DNA of 11,745 bases from Anaerolineales bacterium (GTDB lineage: Bacteria > Chloroflexota > Anaerolineae > Anaerolineales > UBA6663): positions 1-11,745 of the forward strand of contig JAGOBN010000050.1 in the NCBI GenBank assembly GCA_017999235.1. The letters are read 5' to 3'. Shown piece by piece: positions 1 to 6,490 of the stretch. Positions within the stretch are counted from its first letter, which is position 1. Each line of letters opens with the position of its first letter. Under the pieces are notes generated by a model. The model saw only the letters and a program-made list of their open reading frames with translations, did no database searches and was not told where the DNA came from. The position numbers were made by a program, and so were the translations under genes.

Positions 1-62
1 TCAATCAATTGGGCGGCCTGGGCTTCTAATTCGGCTTGCAATTCGGCACGGGTGCGCGGCAT
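1..62 (-). CDS. Unidentified protein, N-terminal fragment cut by the window edge
   Basis: An ATG on the minus strand at 62-60 opens 20 complete codons, with no stop before the edge. The peptide reads MPRTRAELQAELEAQAAQLI, a charged, helix-forming N-terminus. A GGAGGCGAG ribosome-binding site lies just upstream (minus strand, about 66-74), which is the main reason to believe the gene is real. It is divergent from thioredoxin, with about 130 bases between the two starts. From memory, some Chloroflexota transposase-like or uncharacterised proteins begin in a similar way (R-T-x-x-E-x-x-x-x-L-E-A), but 20 residues cannot establish this and I assign no function. Confidence 0.5.
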   Translation of the reverse strand, partial: MPRTRAELQAELEAQAAQLI

Positions 63-143
63 GTCTCGCCTCCAAGGGGGTTGCCGCCGGAGTATGCTCC
101 TTTTCGCCCCAGCCGGGAAATACACCCAAGGCCCTGGGCCGGC

Positions 144-172
144 TTGACGGCCGGCGGCGCGCCGGCTACCAT
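144..172 (+). promoter_or_regulatory. Predicted sigma70-type promoter of the thioredoxin gene
   Basis: TTGACG at 144-149 matches the -35 consensus in five of six bases. After a 17-base spacer comes TACCAT at 167-172, a fair -10 (four of six). The expected transcription start is near 179, leaving a leader of only about 13 bases that contains the Shine-Dalgarno. The right spacing and placement support the call; the -10 is imperfect. Confidence 0.5.
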
Positions 173-180
173 CCCCGGCC

Positions 181-186
181 AGGAGG
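181..186 (+). promoter_or_regulatory. Shine-Dalgarno AGGAGG that fixes the thioredoxin start
   Basis: AGGAGG sits five bases before the ATG at 192. The reading frame is open further upstream, but only this ATG has a consensus ribosome-binding site and gives a protein of normal thioredoxin length, so it decides the start. Confidence 0.8.
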
Positions 187-191
187 TCGGC

Positions 192-518
192 ATGCCCGGT
201 CTACACGAATTCTCCGACGCTAATTTTGCGGCCGAGGTGCTGGCCAGCCCCACCCCGGTGCTGGTGGATTTCACCGCGCCCTGGTGCGGACCGTGCCGGC
301 AACTGGCGCCGGTGGTGGAAAAGCTGAATACCGAGTGGGCGGGCGCCGTCAAGGTGGGGCATCTGGATGTGGACCAAAACGCCGCCACCGCCGCGCGCTA
401 TGGCGTGCTGGGCATCCCGGCCTTGCTGTTGTTCAAGGCCGGCCAACCCGTGGCGCGGCTGGCGGGCTTCCTGCCCCGCGAGAAAATCCTGACCAAGCTC
501 AATCCGCATCTCAAATAA
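192..518 (+). CDS. trxA: Thioredoxin
   Basis: A 108-residue thioredoxin, the family's standard length, which keeps cytoplasmic protein disulfides reduced using electrons from thioredoxin reductase (not in this window). The active site WCGPC is at residues 31-35, with Cys32 and Cys35 at the same numbers as in E. coli thioredoxin. The buried Asp26 (VDF), cis-Pro76 (GIP) and Gly92 are also conserved. Lys57 of the E. coli protein is replaced by His57. There is no signal peptide, so it acts in the cytoplasm. The start at 192 is set by AGGAGG five bases upstream; an upstream in-frame extension would add a stretch foreign to the family. The gene has its own promoter and terminator and is convergent with the kinase gene ending at 585, so it is probably monocistronic. 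Product assignment is very secure. Confidence 0.97.
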   Translation: MPGLHEFSDANFAAEVLASPTPVLVDFTAPWCGPCRQLAPVVEKLNTEWAGAVKVGHLDVDQNAATAARYGVLGIPALLLFKAGQPVARLAGFLPREKILTKLNPHLK

Positions 519-532
519 ACCGCCGGAAATAC

Positions 533-565
533 AACGCCCGCCGGAACTGGCGGGCGTTTTTGTTT
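533..565 (+). terminator. Intrinsic terminator of trxA
   Basis: A 10-bp perfect stem (AACGCCCGCC at 533-542 pairing with GGCGGGCGTT at 549-558) has a six-base loop and is followed by a T-rich run (TTTTT at 557-561, then GTTT). It begins 15 bases after the thioredoxin stop. It also lies just beyond the stop of the converging kinase gene (585), but in that direction no U-run follows the stem, so it should act mainly on trxA. Confidence 0.85.
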
Positions 566-584
566 CCAGCGGGTCGGGCCGGCC

Positions 585-1835
585 TCAACCGCCGTTGGCG
601 GGCGGGTTGGCCGGCGGCGTGACGGGCAGCTGCAAATAAAAGGTGCTGCCCGGGCAGGTCTGTTCATCATGGCCGGCGCTTTCCACCCACAGCCGGCCGC
701 CGTGCGCGCGGGCCACGCCTTTGGCGATGGCCAAACCAAGCCCTGGCCCGCCGCCCTTAAACGCGGTCTTGCTGGAGGAGTGCAGGGCCACCGACCCCAC
801 CTGGTAGAACTTCTCGAAAATCAAGTCCTTGTGCTCCGGCCCCAGGCCAATGCCGGTGTCCTGAATGCTGATCTCGGCCCCCGGCCGGCCGCCGTCCAGC
901 AGCAGCGGCCGCGTGCGGATGCTGATCGTGCCGCCGTCCGGCGTGTACTTGAAGGCGTTGAGGATGATCTGGTAGACGGCCTTCTGGATCAGCGTCGGGT
1001 CGGCGTTGATCAGCGGCGTCTGGGGATCATGCTCGATGACCAGCGTCAACTGCCGGCCCACCGCCTCTTTCTCCACCCGGTGGGCAATGTCATTGATCAC
1101 GCTGCGCAGCGGCACCGGCACCGGGGCCAGCCGCAGTTTATCGCTGTCGATGCGGCTGACGTCCAGCATGGTATTGACGATCTCGTGCAGGCGCTCGGTG
1201 CCTTTGTTGAGGCCGTCCAGCACTTCCATCAACATCGCGTTGCCGCGCACCCCCTGGTCCAGCTTCATGACGTTGATGTAGCCCTTCATCACCGTCAGCG
1301 GCGTGCGCAGTTCGTGCGCGGCCACCTGGATGAACTCCAGCTTGTTGCGGTCCAGCTGCCGCAGCACCTGATTGGTGCGGCGCAGGTCCTGGATCAGCAT
1401 CTGGTCGTTCTGGCGCATCCGATTGAGGGTGGTGCGGATAATGCTGATGGCCATGTGCGGGCTGCGGCTGAGCATGCTCTCAAAGTCTGCCTTGTCCATC
1501 TCCAGCACCGTGCACGCGGTGGTGGTGCGCACGCTGGCCGCCCGCGGCGCGTTCTGAATCAGCGCCATCTCGCCCACAAAGTCGCCCTCGCCCACGTCGC
1601 GCAGCTTGCGCTCGTCCTCAAACTCGCTTACGTGCTTGGTGATGATGGCCTCGCCGTGGGCGATGATGTAGAAGATCTCCTCGTAGGCGCCTTCGTTGCA
1701 CAGGTAATAGCCGGCCGGGTACGTCTGGGCGCGCGTCACCCGCGCCATGGCCTCCAGCTCGTCGGGGCTCAGGCCGGTGAAGGTCTGGCTGAGGATAGCG
1801 ATTTTGTTGACGGCCGGCTCCCTGGCAAGGGTCAC
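585..1835 (-). CDS. Soluble histidine kinase with N-terminal cyclic-nucleotide-binding domain
   Basis: A 416-residue cytoplasmic sensor kinase with no membrane segment. Residues about 15-135 form a cyclic-nucleotide-binding domain; its phosphate-binding cassette has G88-E89 and P97-R98-A99-A100-S101, closer to the PKA regulatory-subunit form (GELAL...PRAAT) than to CAP. Residues about 145-165 look like a helical linker. The HisKA domain has phospho-acceptor His174 in HELRTPL. The HATPase domain follows, with the N-box at Asn293 (NAFKYTPDGG), G1 at 326-330 (DTGIG), an F-box (FEKF) and G2 at 361-368 (GGGPGLGL). The C-terminus is Pro-rich. All catalytic boxes are intact. The start is a GTG; the only ribosome-binding candidate is AAAGG about 10 bases upstream. 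It is the second gene after the large kinase. By family logic it couples cAMP or a related nucleotide to phosphotransfer; ligand and partner regulator are unknown. Confidence 0.92.
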   Translation of the reverse strand: MTLAREPAVNKIAILSQTFTGLSPDELEAMARVTRAQTYPAGYYLCNEGAYEEIFYIIAHGEAIITKHVSEFEDERKLRDVGEGDFVGEMALIQNAPRAASVRTTTACTVLEMDKADFESMLSRSPHMAISIIRTTLNRMRQNDQMLIQDLRRTNQVLRQLDRNKLEFIQVAAHELRTPLTVMKGYINVMKLDQGVRGNAMLMEVLDGLNKGTERLHEIVNTMLDVSRIDSDKLRLAPVPVPLRSVINDIAHRVEKEAVGRQLTLVIEHDPQTPLINADPTLIQKAVYQIILNAFKYTPDGGTISIRTRPLLLDGGRPGAEISIQDTGIGLGPEHKDLIFEKFYQVGSVALHSSSKTAFKGGGPGLGLAIAKGVARAHGGRLWVESAGHDEQTCPGSTFYLQLPVTPPANPPANGG

Positions 1836-1888
1836 GGGCGGTTGCCTTTCAAATGGCTGGGCGCGGCGGGCGGGGGCGCGGCCCCCAT
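1832..1888 (-). CDS. Possible 18-codon coupling mini-ORF between the two kinases
   Basis: On the minus strand the ATG (1888-1886) follows the TGA of the large kinase directly, forming TGAATG. The frame reads MGAAPPPAAPSHLKGNRP and its TGA (1834-1832) overlaps the GTG start of the next kinase as GTGA. Both junctions are the type used for ribosome re-initiation, so translation could pass through this short frame to the second kinase. It contains a Pro-Pro-Pro run, a known kind of ribosome-slowing motif. The frame may be only the spacer between the genes; the peptide itself is unlikely to have a function. No independent Shine-Dalgarno is seen. Confidence 0.3.
   Translation of the reverse strand: MGAAPPPAAPSHLKGNRP
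1872..1886 (-). other. Short GC hairpin in the spacer between the kinase genes
   Basis: GGGGGC (1872-1877) and GCCCCC (1881-1886) form a six-bp all-GC stem with a three-base loop, just after the large kinase's stop codon. There is no U-run on the minus strand, so it is not an intrinsic terminator. It could slow ribosomes or protect mRNA ends, or it may be chance in GC-rich DNA. Confidence 0.3.
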
Positions 1889-4800
1889 TCAGCGGTCTAC
1901 AATCGGCAGCGTGAAGTGGAAGGTGCTGCCCCGGCGGAATTCACTCTCCACCCAGATGCGGCCGCCTTGCAGCTCCACCAGATTCTTGACGATGTTCAGG
2001 CCCAGGCCGGTCCCCGGCGCCATCTCGCGCGCCACCCGGTCTTCGGCCCGGAAGAATTTCTGAAACAGCTTCTGCAGGTCGTCGGGCGAGATGCCAATGC
2101 CGTTATCGGTGACCGACACATGCAGCACCTCGGCGGCGCCGGCCGGATCCCAGGTGTTGCGCGCCGGATGCGCGCGCAGCACGATCTGCCCGCCCTCCGG
2201 CGTGTACTTATACGCGTTGGACACCAGATTGGTCAAGACCTGGGTGGTGCGCGTGTAATCGGCGCGCACCGGCGGCAGGTCCGCGGCGGCGTCAATCTCC
2301 AGCGTCTGCCGCTTGGCGTCGATCAGGGCCTGGGCGCTGCGGGTGACCTCCTCGATCACGGACGGGAAGGCCACCGGCTTGAGTTCCAGGCGCAGCCGGC
2401 CCGATTCGATCCGCGCCACATCCGAGAGGTCGGAGACCAGCGTGTTCATGCGCTCGACGTTGCCGCGGATGGTCCCCAAAAACTGCTTCTGCATATCGTT
2501 GACGCCGCCCACCGCGCCGCCGATCAGCAGATCGGCGTAGCCCTTGATGGAGGTCATGGGCGTCTTCAGCTCGTGCGCCACAAACGAGACAAACTCGCTC
2601 TTGGCGATATTGGCGGCGTTGACTTCGGCGTACAGGCGCGAGTTGGTGAGCGCGATGGAGGTCAGGTCCAGCAGGCGGGTGATAAAGGCGACGTGCTCGT
2701 CCAAGAAGCCGTCCGGCTGGATGCTCTCCAGCATCAGCAGGCCGGCCACCTGGCCCTCGCGCCGGATCGGGGCGGCCAGCGCCGCGCGCGTCGAGTCGAG
2801 CAACTGGGCGTCGCCCAGTTCGGCCCGCGCGCCGGCCACGCGCGCCGGCTCACCGCTCTGGAAGACCCGGCCGGCCAGGCCGGCCTCCACCGTCAGCGGC
2901 CTCGCCAGCAGGCGCGCTTCCGCCTCGCCGTAACCCTCGCACTCCACCACTTGCAGGCCGGCCTCGCCGGCCAGACCCACCCAGCCGGCCGTGGCGCCCG
3001 TGCTCTTCATGGCCCAGCTGAGCGTGATGCCGGCCACCAGCGCGGTATCCAGCGTGGTGTTCAGCTCGCGGCCGATGCGCTGCATCACCGAGAGCTCTTC
3101 CACGCGGGCCGCCAGGGCCTGGTCGGTCTGGGTGAACAAGCGCGCGTTCTCAATGGCGATGGCCGACGGGGTGGCGAAGGCCGTCAGCAGGCTCTGGTCG
3201 TCGTCGTCAAAGGGCGAGCCGTCGCGCTTGTTGATGAGCTGGATGGCGCCGATGGGCCGGCCCTGGAAGCGCAGCGGCACCGTGATCAGCGCGTGGGTGA
3301 TGAAGCCCGTGCTCTGGTCCGTCCCCCGGAACCAGCGCGGGTCAGACTGGGCGTCGTTGACGATGACGGCGCGCGCGTGCTCGATGGCCTCGCCCACAAA
3401 CCCCTTGCCGGGCGCCACCCGCATGCCCACCAGGTTCTGGCCCACCGGGCCGGTGGCCACCCGGAAGACCGACTCGCCCGTCTCGGGATCGGTGAGGAAC
3501 AGGCTGCCGGCCTCGCAGTTGAGGATGTTGGCCGCGCTCTGGACAATCCGCTGGAGCAGCGGGTCCAGCTCCAGGGTGGAGGCGATGGTCAGGCTGACTT
3601 CGTTGAGGGTGGCCAGCTGGCGCGCGCGCTGTTCGGCTTGTTGCAGCAGGCGCGCGCGCGTCAGGGCGGAGGCCGCCTGATCCGCGATGGTGGCGAAGAC
3701 CTTGGCCTGGTCGTCCATGAACGTCACAGTCGGATCGGTGGCGGCCGCGAACATGGCGCCCAGCGTCTCGGGGCCGGCGTTGAGCGGCACGCCCAGCCAG
3801 GCCCGGTAGAGCTTAGCGCCCGGCACCACCCCCCGGCGGTGGCACTCCTCGGTGTAATCATCCACCCGGATCGTTTGGCCGGTGCGCAGCACCTCGGCCT
3901 CCAGACCCTGCCCGCTGGGGGCCGGCCGGCCCTCCTGCTCCGTCACGCGCTCGTCGTTTTCCACAAAGAACGCATACTGGGCGCCGCCGCGCCGGTCCTT
4001 CAAAACCATATAGAAGTTGCGCGCGTCCACAATCTTGCTGGCCTGGGCGTAGATCAGCTCCAGCAGGTCGTCGTAGGCGCGGGTGAAGCTCACCGCCTGC
4101 GACATCTGGCTGACGACATTCAGCTCCTTGACGCGCCGCTCCAGGTCGCTGATGACGGCCGCGCGCTCGATGGCCAGCGCGGCCTGGTCGGCCAGCGATT
4201 CGACGAAGCGCAGGTCGTCCGGGCGAAACGGCTCACCCGACAGCTTGGGGCCGACCGCCAGCCAGCCCGTCAGGCCGCTCTTGCCCGGCAGCGGCACAAA
4301 CAGCGCCGCGCCCAAGACGGCCAGCCGGGCGCGGTCCCGCACCAGGCGGTCCGGCAGCGGCTGATCCGGCGAGAGCAGCAGGGACGCGCGCGCGCCGGCC
4401 AGATAGCCGGCCAGCGGCCCATCCGCCGCGAAACGCAGGTCGGTGGTGGGCCGGCCGGCCGCGTCCAGCCCGGCCGCAAATTCATCGCCGGCGCCCTCGC
4501 GCAGGAACACATGCGCGCTGGTCGGCCGCACCACGTCCAGGATCGCTTCGCCCACCGCCCGCGTGATCTCGGTCAGGCCCGGCGATTGGGTGAGCGCGCG
4601 CCCAAACTGCTCCAGGCGCTGGGCGTACGAGCGCGAGCCGCGGAAGAAGGTCTGATTAATCAGGCGCTGGGTGCGCGCCCGCAGCGGGTTAAAGACCAGC
4701 ACCAGCACAAAGGTCAGCAAACCCAGGGCCAGCGGGTCATCGGCGCGGACAACCCCGCCGGCCAGCGCGCTCAGGCCGGCGATGATCAGCGCGTAGCCCA

Positions 4801-5932
4801 TCACCGTCAGCGTTCCGATCACGGCGTACGTCAGCGCCTGCCCCACCACCACATCGGTGTCCAGCAGGCGGTAGCGCAGAATGGCGTAGGCCACCGCCGC
4901 CGGGAACAGCAGGATTGGCCCGAGATAGACGAGCACGTTAAAGACCGGGGTCGCGCCTTGCAGCAGCGCCTGCAACACCCAGCTCAGCAGCGGGGCAAAG
5001 GCCAGGCCGGTGCCGGCAAAGACCACGCGGCTTTGCGCGCTGACGATGGGCGACGCGGCCGTGCGCCAGCGGTAGAGCATCATCCCGATCAGAAACAGCA
5101 GGCCGGCGCCCAGGTAGAAGTACCCCCAGCGCCAGGCCGCCACGTACGCGCGCGGATCGCCCCCCGGCGCATACACCGTCACCAAGGCATAGACGGCCAG
5201 GAGCAGGCCGGGGACAAAGCTGGCCAGCCGGAGCAGCGGCTGACGCGCGACGGCGCCGGCCGGCTGGGGGAAGACCAGCGCCAACGCGATAGCGGCGGCG
5301 CCGATGTTGGGGACGGCGAGGGTCCACGCCCAGGTGAAGAGGTGTGTGGTGTAGAGATCAAACAGGCCGCCGGTGGCGATGGCGGTCAGCGCGCAGAGGA
5401 GCGCGAACGAGCGGCCGGTCGGTTCACCGCCGCGCAGCCGGAACACCCAGCCGCCGACCACCAGGTAACCCAGGCCGATCAGATACGGCAGGACAAAGAA
5501 CCGCACCCGGTCCGCCAGCGGGAAGCCGCTCAAAGTCACTGTGGCGCGGCGCGTTTCGCCGGCGCTTGAGAGCGAGGTCACGCTCACCGTGTCGCCCACG
5601 GCCCGGCCGGCCAGCATGGCGTTCAACGCCGGGCCGGTGGCCACCGGCTGGCCGTCAATGGCGAGCAGTTGATCGTTCTCCGGGATGGCGGCCCGGGCGG
5701 ACCAGGCCGGGTCGGTCACCTCGCCGACGCCGTTGAAGATGAGGGTCTTTTCGACAAAGGCGCCCAAGAACGGCTGCCGCGCCCAGGTGAGCGCCAAAAA
5801 CGGCACGCTGGCGTAGATGACCACCGTGACGACCAGCACCGCCAGCACCACGCCGGCCAGCACCCGGTCAATCACCGCTGAAAGGGGGGCCGGCGCCGGG
5901 CGCGTGGCCGAGGCTTCCATCGTCCGCGACAT
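1889..5932 (-). CDS. Large membrane sensor histidine kinase: TM-PDZ-multi-TM, four GAFs, HisKA, HATPase
   Basis: A 1347-residue hybrid sensor. One membrane helix (about 23-48) is followed by an extracytoplasmic PDZ-like domain (about 70-137, with NDQLLAIDGQPV as the carboxylate-loop region), then eight or nine more helices (about 145-415). This order, and the segment near 345-365 (AYAILRYRLLDTDVVV), resemble the sensor half of Bacillus ComP. Four GAF domains follow, at about 452-590, 618-760, 788-930 and 958-1098. HisKA carries His1120 in HELKTPMTSIKGY. HATPase carries Asn1239 (SNAYKYTPEGG), DNGIG at 1276-1280 and GTGLGL at 1307-1312. All catalytic boxes are intact and no receiver domain is fused. 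The start has no Shine-Dalgarno; a promoter would place transcription at the ATG itself. Met5 (5920) is an alternative start. It probably shares an mRNA with the cyclic-nucleotide kinase downstream. Ligands and the cognate regulator are unknown. Confidence 0.93.
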   Translation of the reverse strand: MSRTMEASATRPAPAPLSAVIDRVLAGVVLAVLVVTVVIYASVPFLALTWARQPFLGAFVEKTLIFNGVGEVTDPAWSARAAIPENDQLLAIDGQPVATGPALNAMLAGRAVGDTVSVTSLSSAGETRRATVTLSGFPLADRVRFFVLPYLIGLGYLVVGGWVFRLRGGEPTGRSFALLCALTAIATGGLFDLYTTHLFTWAWTLAVPNIGAAAIALALVFPQPAGAVARQPLLRLASFVPGLLLAVYALVTVYAPGGDPRAYVAAWRWGYFYLGAGLLFLIGMMLYRWRTAASPIVSAQSRVVFAGTGLAFAPLLSWVLQALLQGATPVFNVLVYLGPILLFPAAVAYAILRYRLLDTDVVVGQALTYAVIGTLTVMGYALIIAGLSALAGGVVRADDPLALGLLTFVLVLVFNPLRARTQRLINQTFFRGSRSYAQRLEQFGRALTQSPGLTEITRAVGEAILDVVRPTSAHVFLREGAGDEFAAGLDAAGRPTTDLRFAADGPLAGYLAGARASLLLSPDQPLPDRLVRDRARLAVLGAALFVPLPGKSGLTGWLAVGPKLSGEPFRPDDLRFVESLADQAALAIERAAVISDLERRVKELNVVSQMSQAVSFTRAYDDLLELIYAQASKIVDARNFYMVLKDRRGGAQYAFFVENDERVTEQEGRPAPSGQGLEAEVLRTGQTIRVDDYTEECHRRGVVPGAKLYRAWLGVPLNAGPETLGAMFAAATDPTVTFMDDQAKVFATIADQAASALTRARLLQQAEQRARQLATLNEVSLTIASTLELDPLLQRIVQSAANILNCEAGSLFLTDPETGESVFRVATGPVGQNLVGMRVAPGKGFVGEAIEHARAVIVNDAQSDPRWFRGTDQSTGFITHALITVPLRFQGRPIGAIQLINKRDGSPFDDDDQSLLTAFATPSAIAIENARLFTQTDQALAARVEELSVMQRIGRELNTTLDTALVAGITLSWAMKSTGATAGWVGLAGEAGLQVVECEGYGEAEARLLARPLTVEAGLAGRVFQSGEPARVAGARAELGDAQLLDSTRAALAAPIRREGQVAGLLMLESIQPDGFLDEHVAFITRLLDLTSIALTNSRLYAEVNAANIAKSEFVSFVAHELKTPMTSIKGYADLLIGGAVGGVNDMQKQFLGTIRGNVERMNTLVSDLSDVARIESGRLRLELKPVAFPSVIEEVTRSAQALIDAKRQTLEIDAAADLPPVRADYTRTTQVLTNLVSNAYKYTPEGGQIVLRAHPARNTWDPAGAAEVLHVSVTDNGIGISPDDLQKLFQKFFRAEDRVAREMAPGTGLGLNIVKNLVELQGGRIWVESEFRRGSTFHFTLPIVDR

Positions 5933-5938
5933 GCGTGC

Positions 5939-5967
5939 ATTGTATGTGTTCCGTTAAGCTAGGGCAA
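5939..5967 (-). promoter_or_regulatory. Predicted promoter of the kinase operon, probably leaderless
   Basis: On the minus strand TTGCCC (5967-5962) and TACAAT (5944-5939, one mismatch to TATAAT) are separated by exactly 17 bases. The usual six-base gap to +1 puts the start of transcription at 5932, the A of the kinase's ATG. This agrees with the absence of a Shine-Dalgarno. The -35 matches in only three or four positions. Confidence 0.45.
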
Positions 5968-5998
5968 GCGCGGCGCCAAAGATAGGTTAGACTTGGGG

Positions 5999-6004
5999 TA
6001 TAAT
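5999..6004 (+). promoter_or_regulatory. Predicted -10 element of the mutase-meaB operon
   Basis: A perfect TATAAT, in the context GGGGTATAATCG, lies 22 bases before the first possible ATG (6026) and 61 before the preferred one (6065). No good -35 is found at 16-18 bases upstream, so an activator or a different -35 may be used. The expected transcription start is near 6011. The promoter is divergent from that of the kinase operon, about 60 bases away. Confidence 0.5.
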
Positions 6005-6064
6005 CGCGCCCGTTACCCCGTAAGCATGTCTCCCGCCCACGCTCCGGCAAGGACACCAGCCCTG

Positions 6065-6484
6065 ATGGACGAGCAAAAAATCCGTGTCTTGATCGCCAAA
6101 CCCGGTTTAGACGGCCACGACCGGGGCGCGAAGGTCATCGCGCGCGCGCTGCGCGACGCCGGCCTGGACGTCATCTATACCGGCTTGCGCCAAACCCCGG
6201 AAATGATCGCCGAAGCCGCCCTGCAAGAGGACGTGGACGTCATCGGCCTCTCGATCCTCTCGGGCGCGCACATGGCCCTGGCCCCGCGCCTGCTGGAATT
6301 GCTGCGCGCCAACGGCCAGGCCGATGTGCCGGTGCTGATCGGCGGCATCATCCCGAGCGAAGATGTCCCCGCGCTCAAAGCCCTGGGCATTGCCGACGCC
6401 TTTGGCCCCGGCACCCATACCGAGGCGGTGGTGGCGGCTGTGCGTCAGGCCGCCCAGCGGAAACGAGCCGCGGGGGGCGGCTAA
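6065..6484 (+). CDS. Methylmalonyl-CoA mutase small subunit, cobalamin-binding
   Basis: A stand-alone B12-binding domain of 139 residues, corresponding to the C-terminal domain of methylmalonyl-CoA mutase. It carries all the marks of the base-off/His-on fold: D16-G-H18-D-R-G21, in which His18 is the lower ligand of cobalt, S63-x-L65, and G93-G94. It would pair with a separate large catalytic subunit to interconvert methylmalonyl-CoA and succinyl-CoA, but that subunit is not in the window. Start: ATG 6065 has AAGGA 11 bases upstream and leads straight into the first beta strand. ATG 6026, giving 13 extra residues rich in Pro and Ala, is possible but lacks a ribosome-binding site. meaB begins six bases after the stop, supporting a mutase role. 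Other acyl-CoA mutases (ethylmalonyl-, 2-hydroxyisobutyryl-CoA) use similar small subunits, so the exact substrate is inferred. Confidence 0.9.
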   Translation: MDEQKIRVLIAKPGLDGHDRGAKVIARALRDAGLDVIYTGLRQTPEMIAEAALQEDVDVIGLSILSGAHMALAPRLLELLRANGQADVPVLIGGIIPSEDVPALKALGIADAFGPGTHTEAVVAAVRQAAQRKRAAGGG

Positions 6485-6490
6485 CCCGCC

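Noticed and set aside
90..101. GGAGTATGCTCC, a near-palindrome between the divergent gene 1 and trxA.
   Set aside because: Only four base pairs flank a four-base centre. It is too short to call an operator, and its CATACT on the minus strand lacks a fitting -35.
36..191. An upstream in-frame extension of thioredoxin (52 extra residues).
   Set aside because: It overlaps the promoter and Shine-Dalgarno, overlaps the divergent gene start, and would add a segment not found in thioredoxins; the ATG at 192 gives the standard 108 residues.
669..2063. A 464-codon plus-strand frame spanning both kinase genes.
   Set aside because: It is antisense to conserved kinase domains and crosses the intergenic spacer; its composition (His/Gln/Arg/Val-rich) is typical of a GC shadow.
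1853..5569. A 1238-codon open frame on the plus strand, antisense to the large kinase.
   Set aside because: It is the shadow of the kinase frame in GC-rich DNA. The translation is rich in His, Gln, Arg, Gly and Ala without any recognisable domain, while the minus strand shows intact kinase, GAF and PDZ motifs.
5993..6064. Earlier starts of the B12-binding subunit (TTG 5993, ATG 6026).
   Set aside because: The TTG lies upstream of the predicted -10, so it would not be on the transcript. ATG 6026 lacks a ribosome-binding site and adds a Pro/Ala-rich tail, though it cannot be fully excluded.
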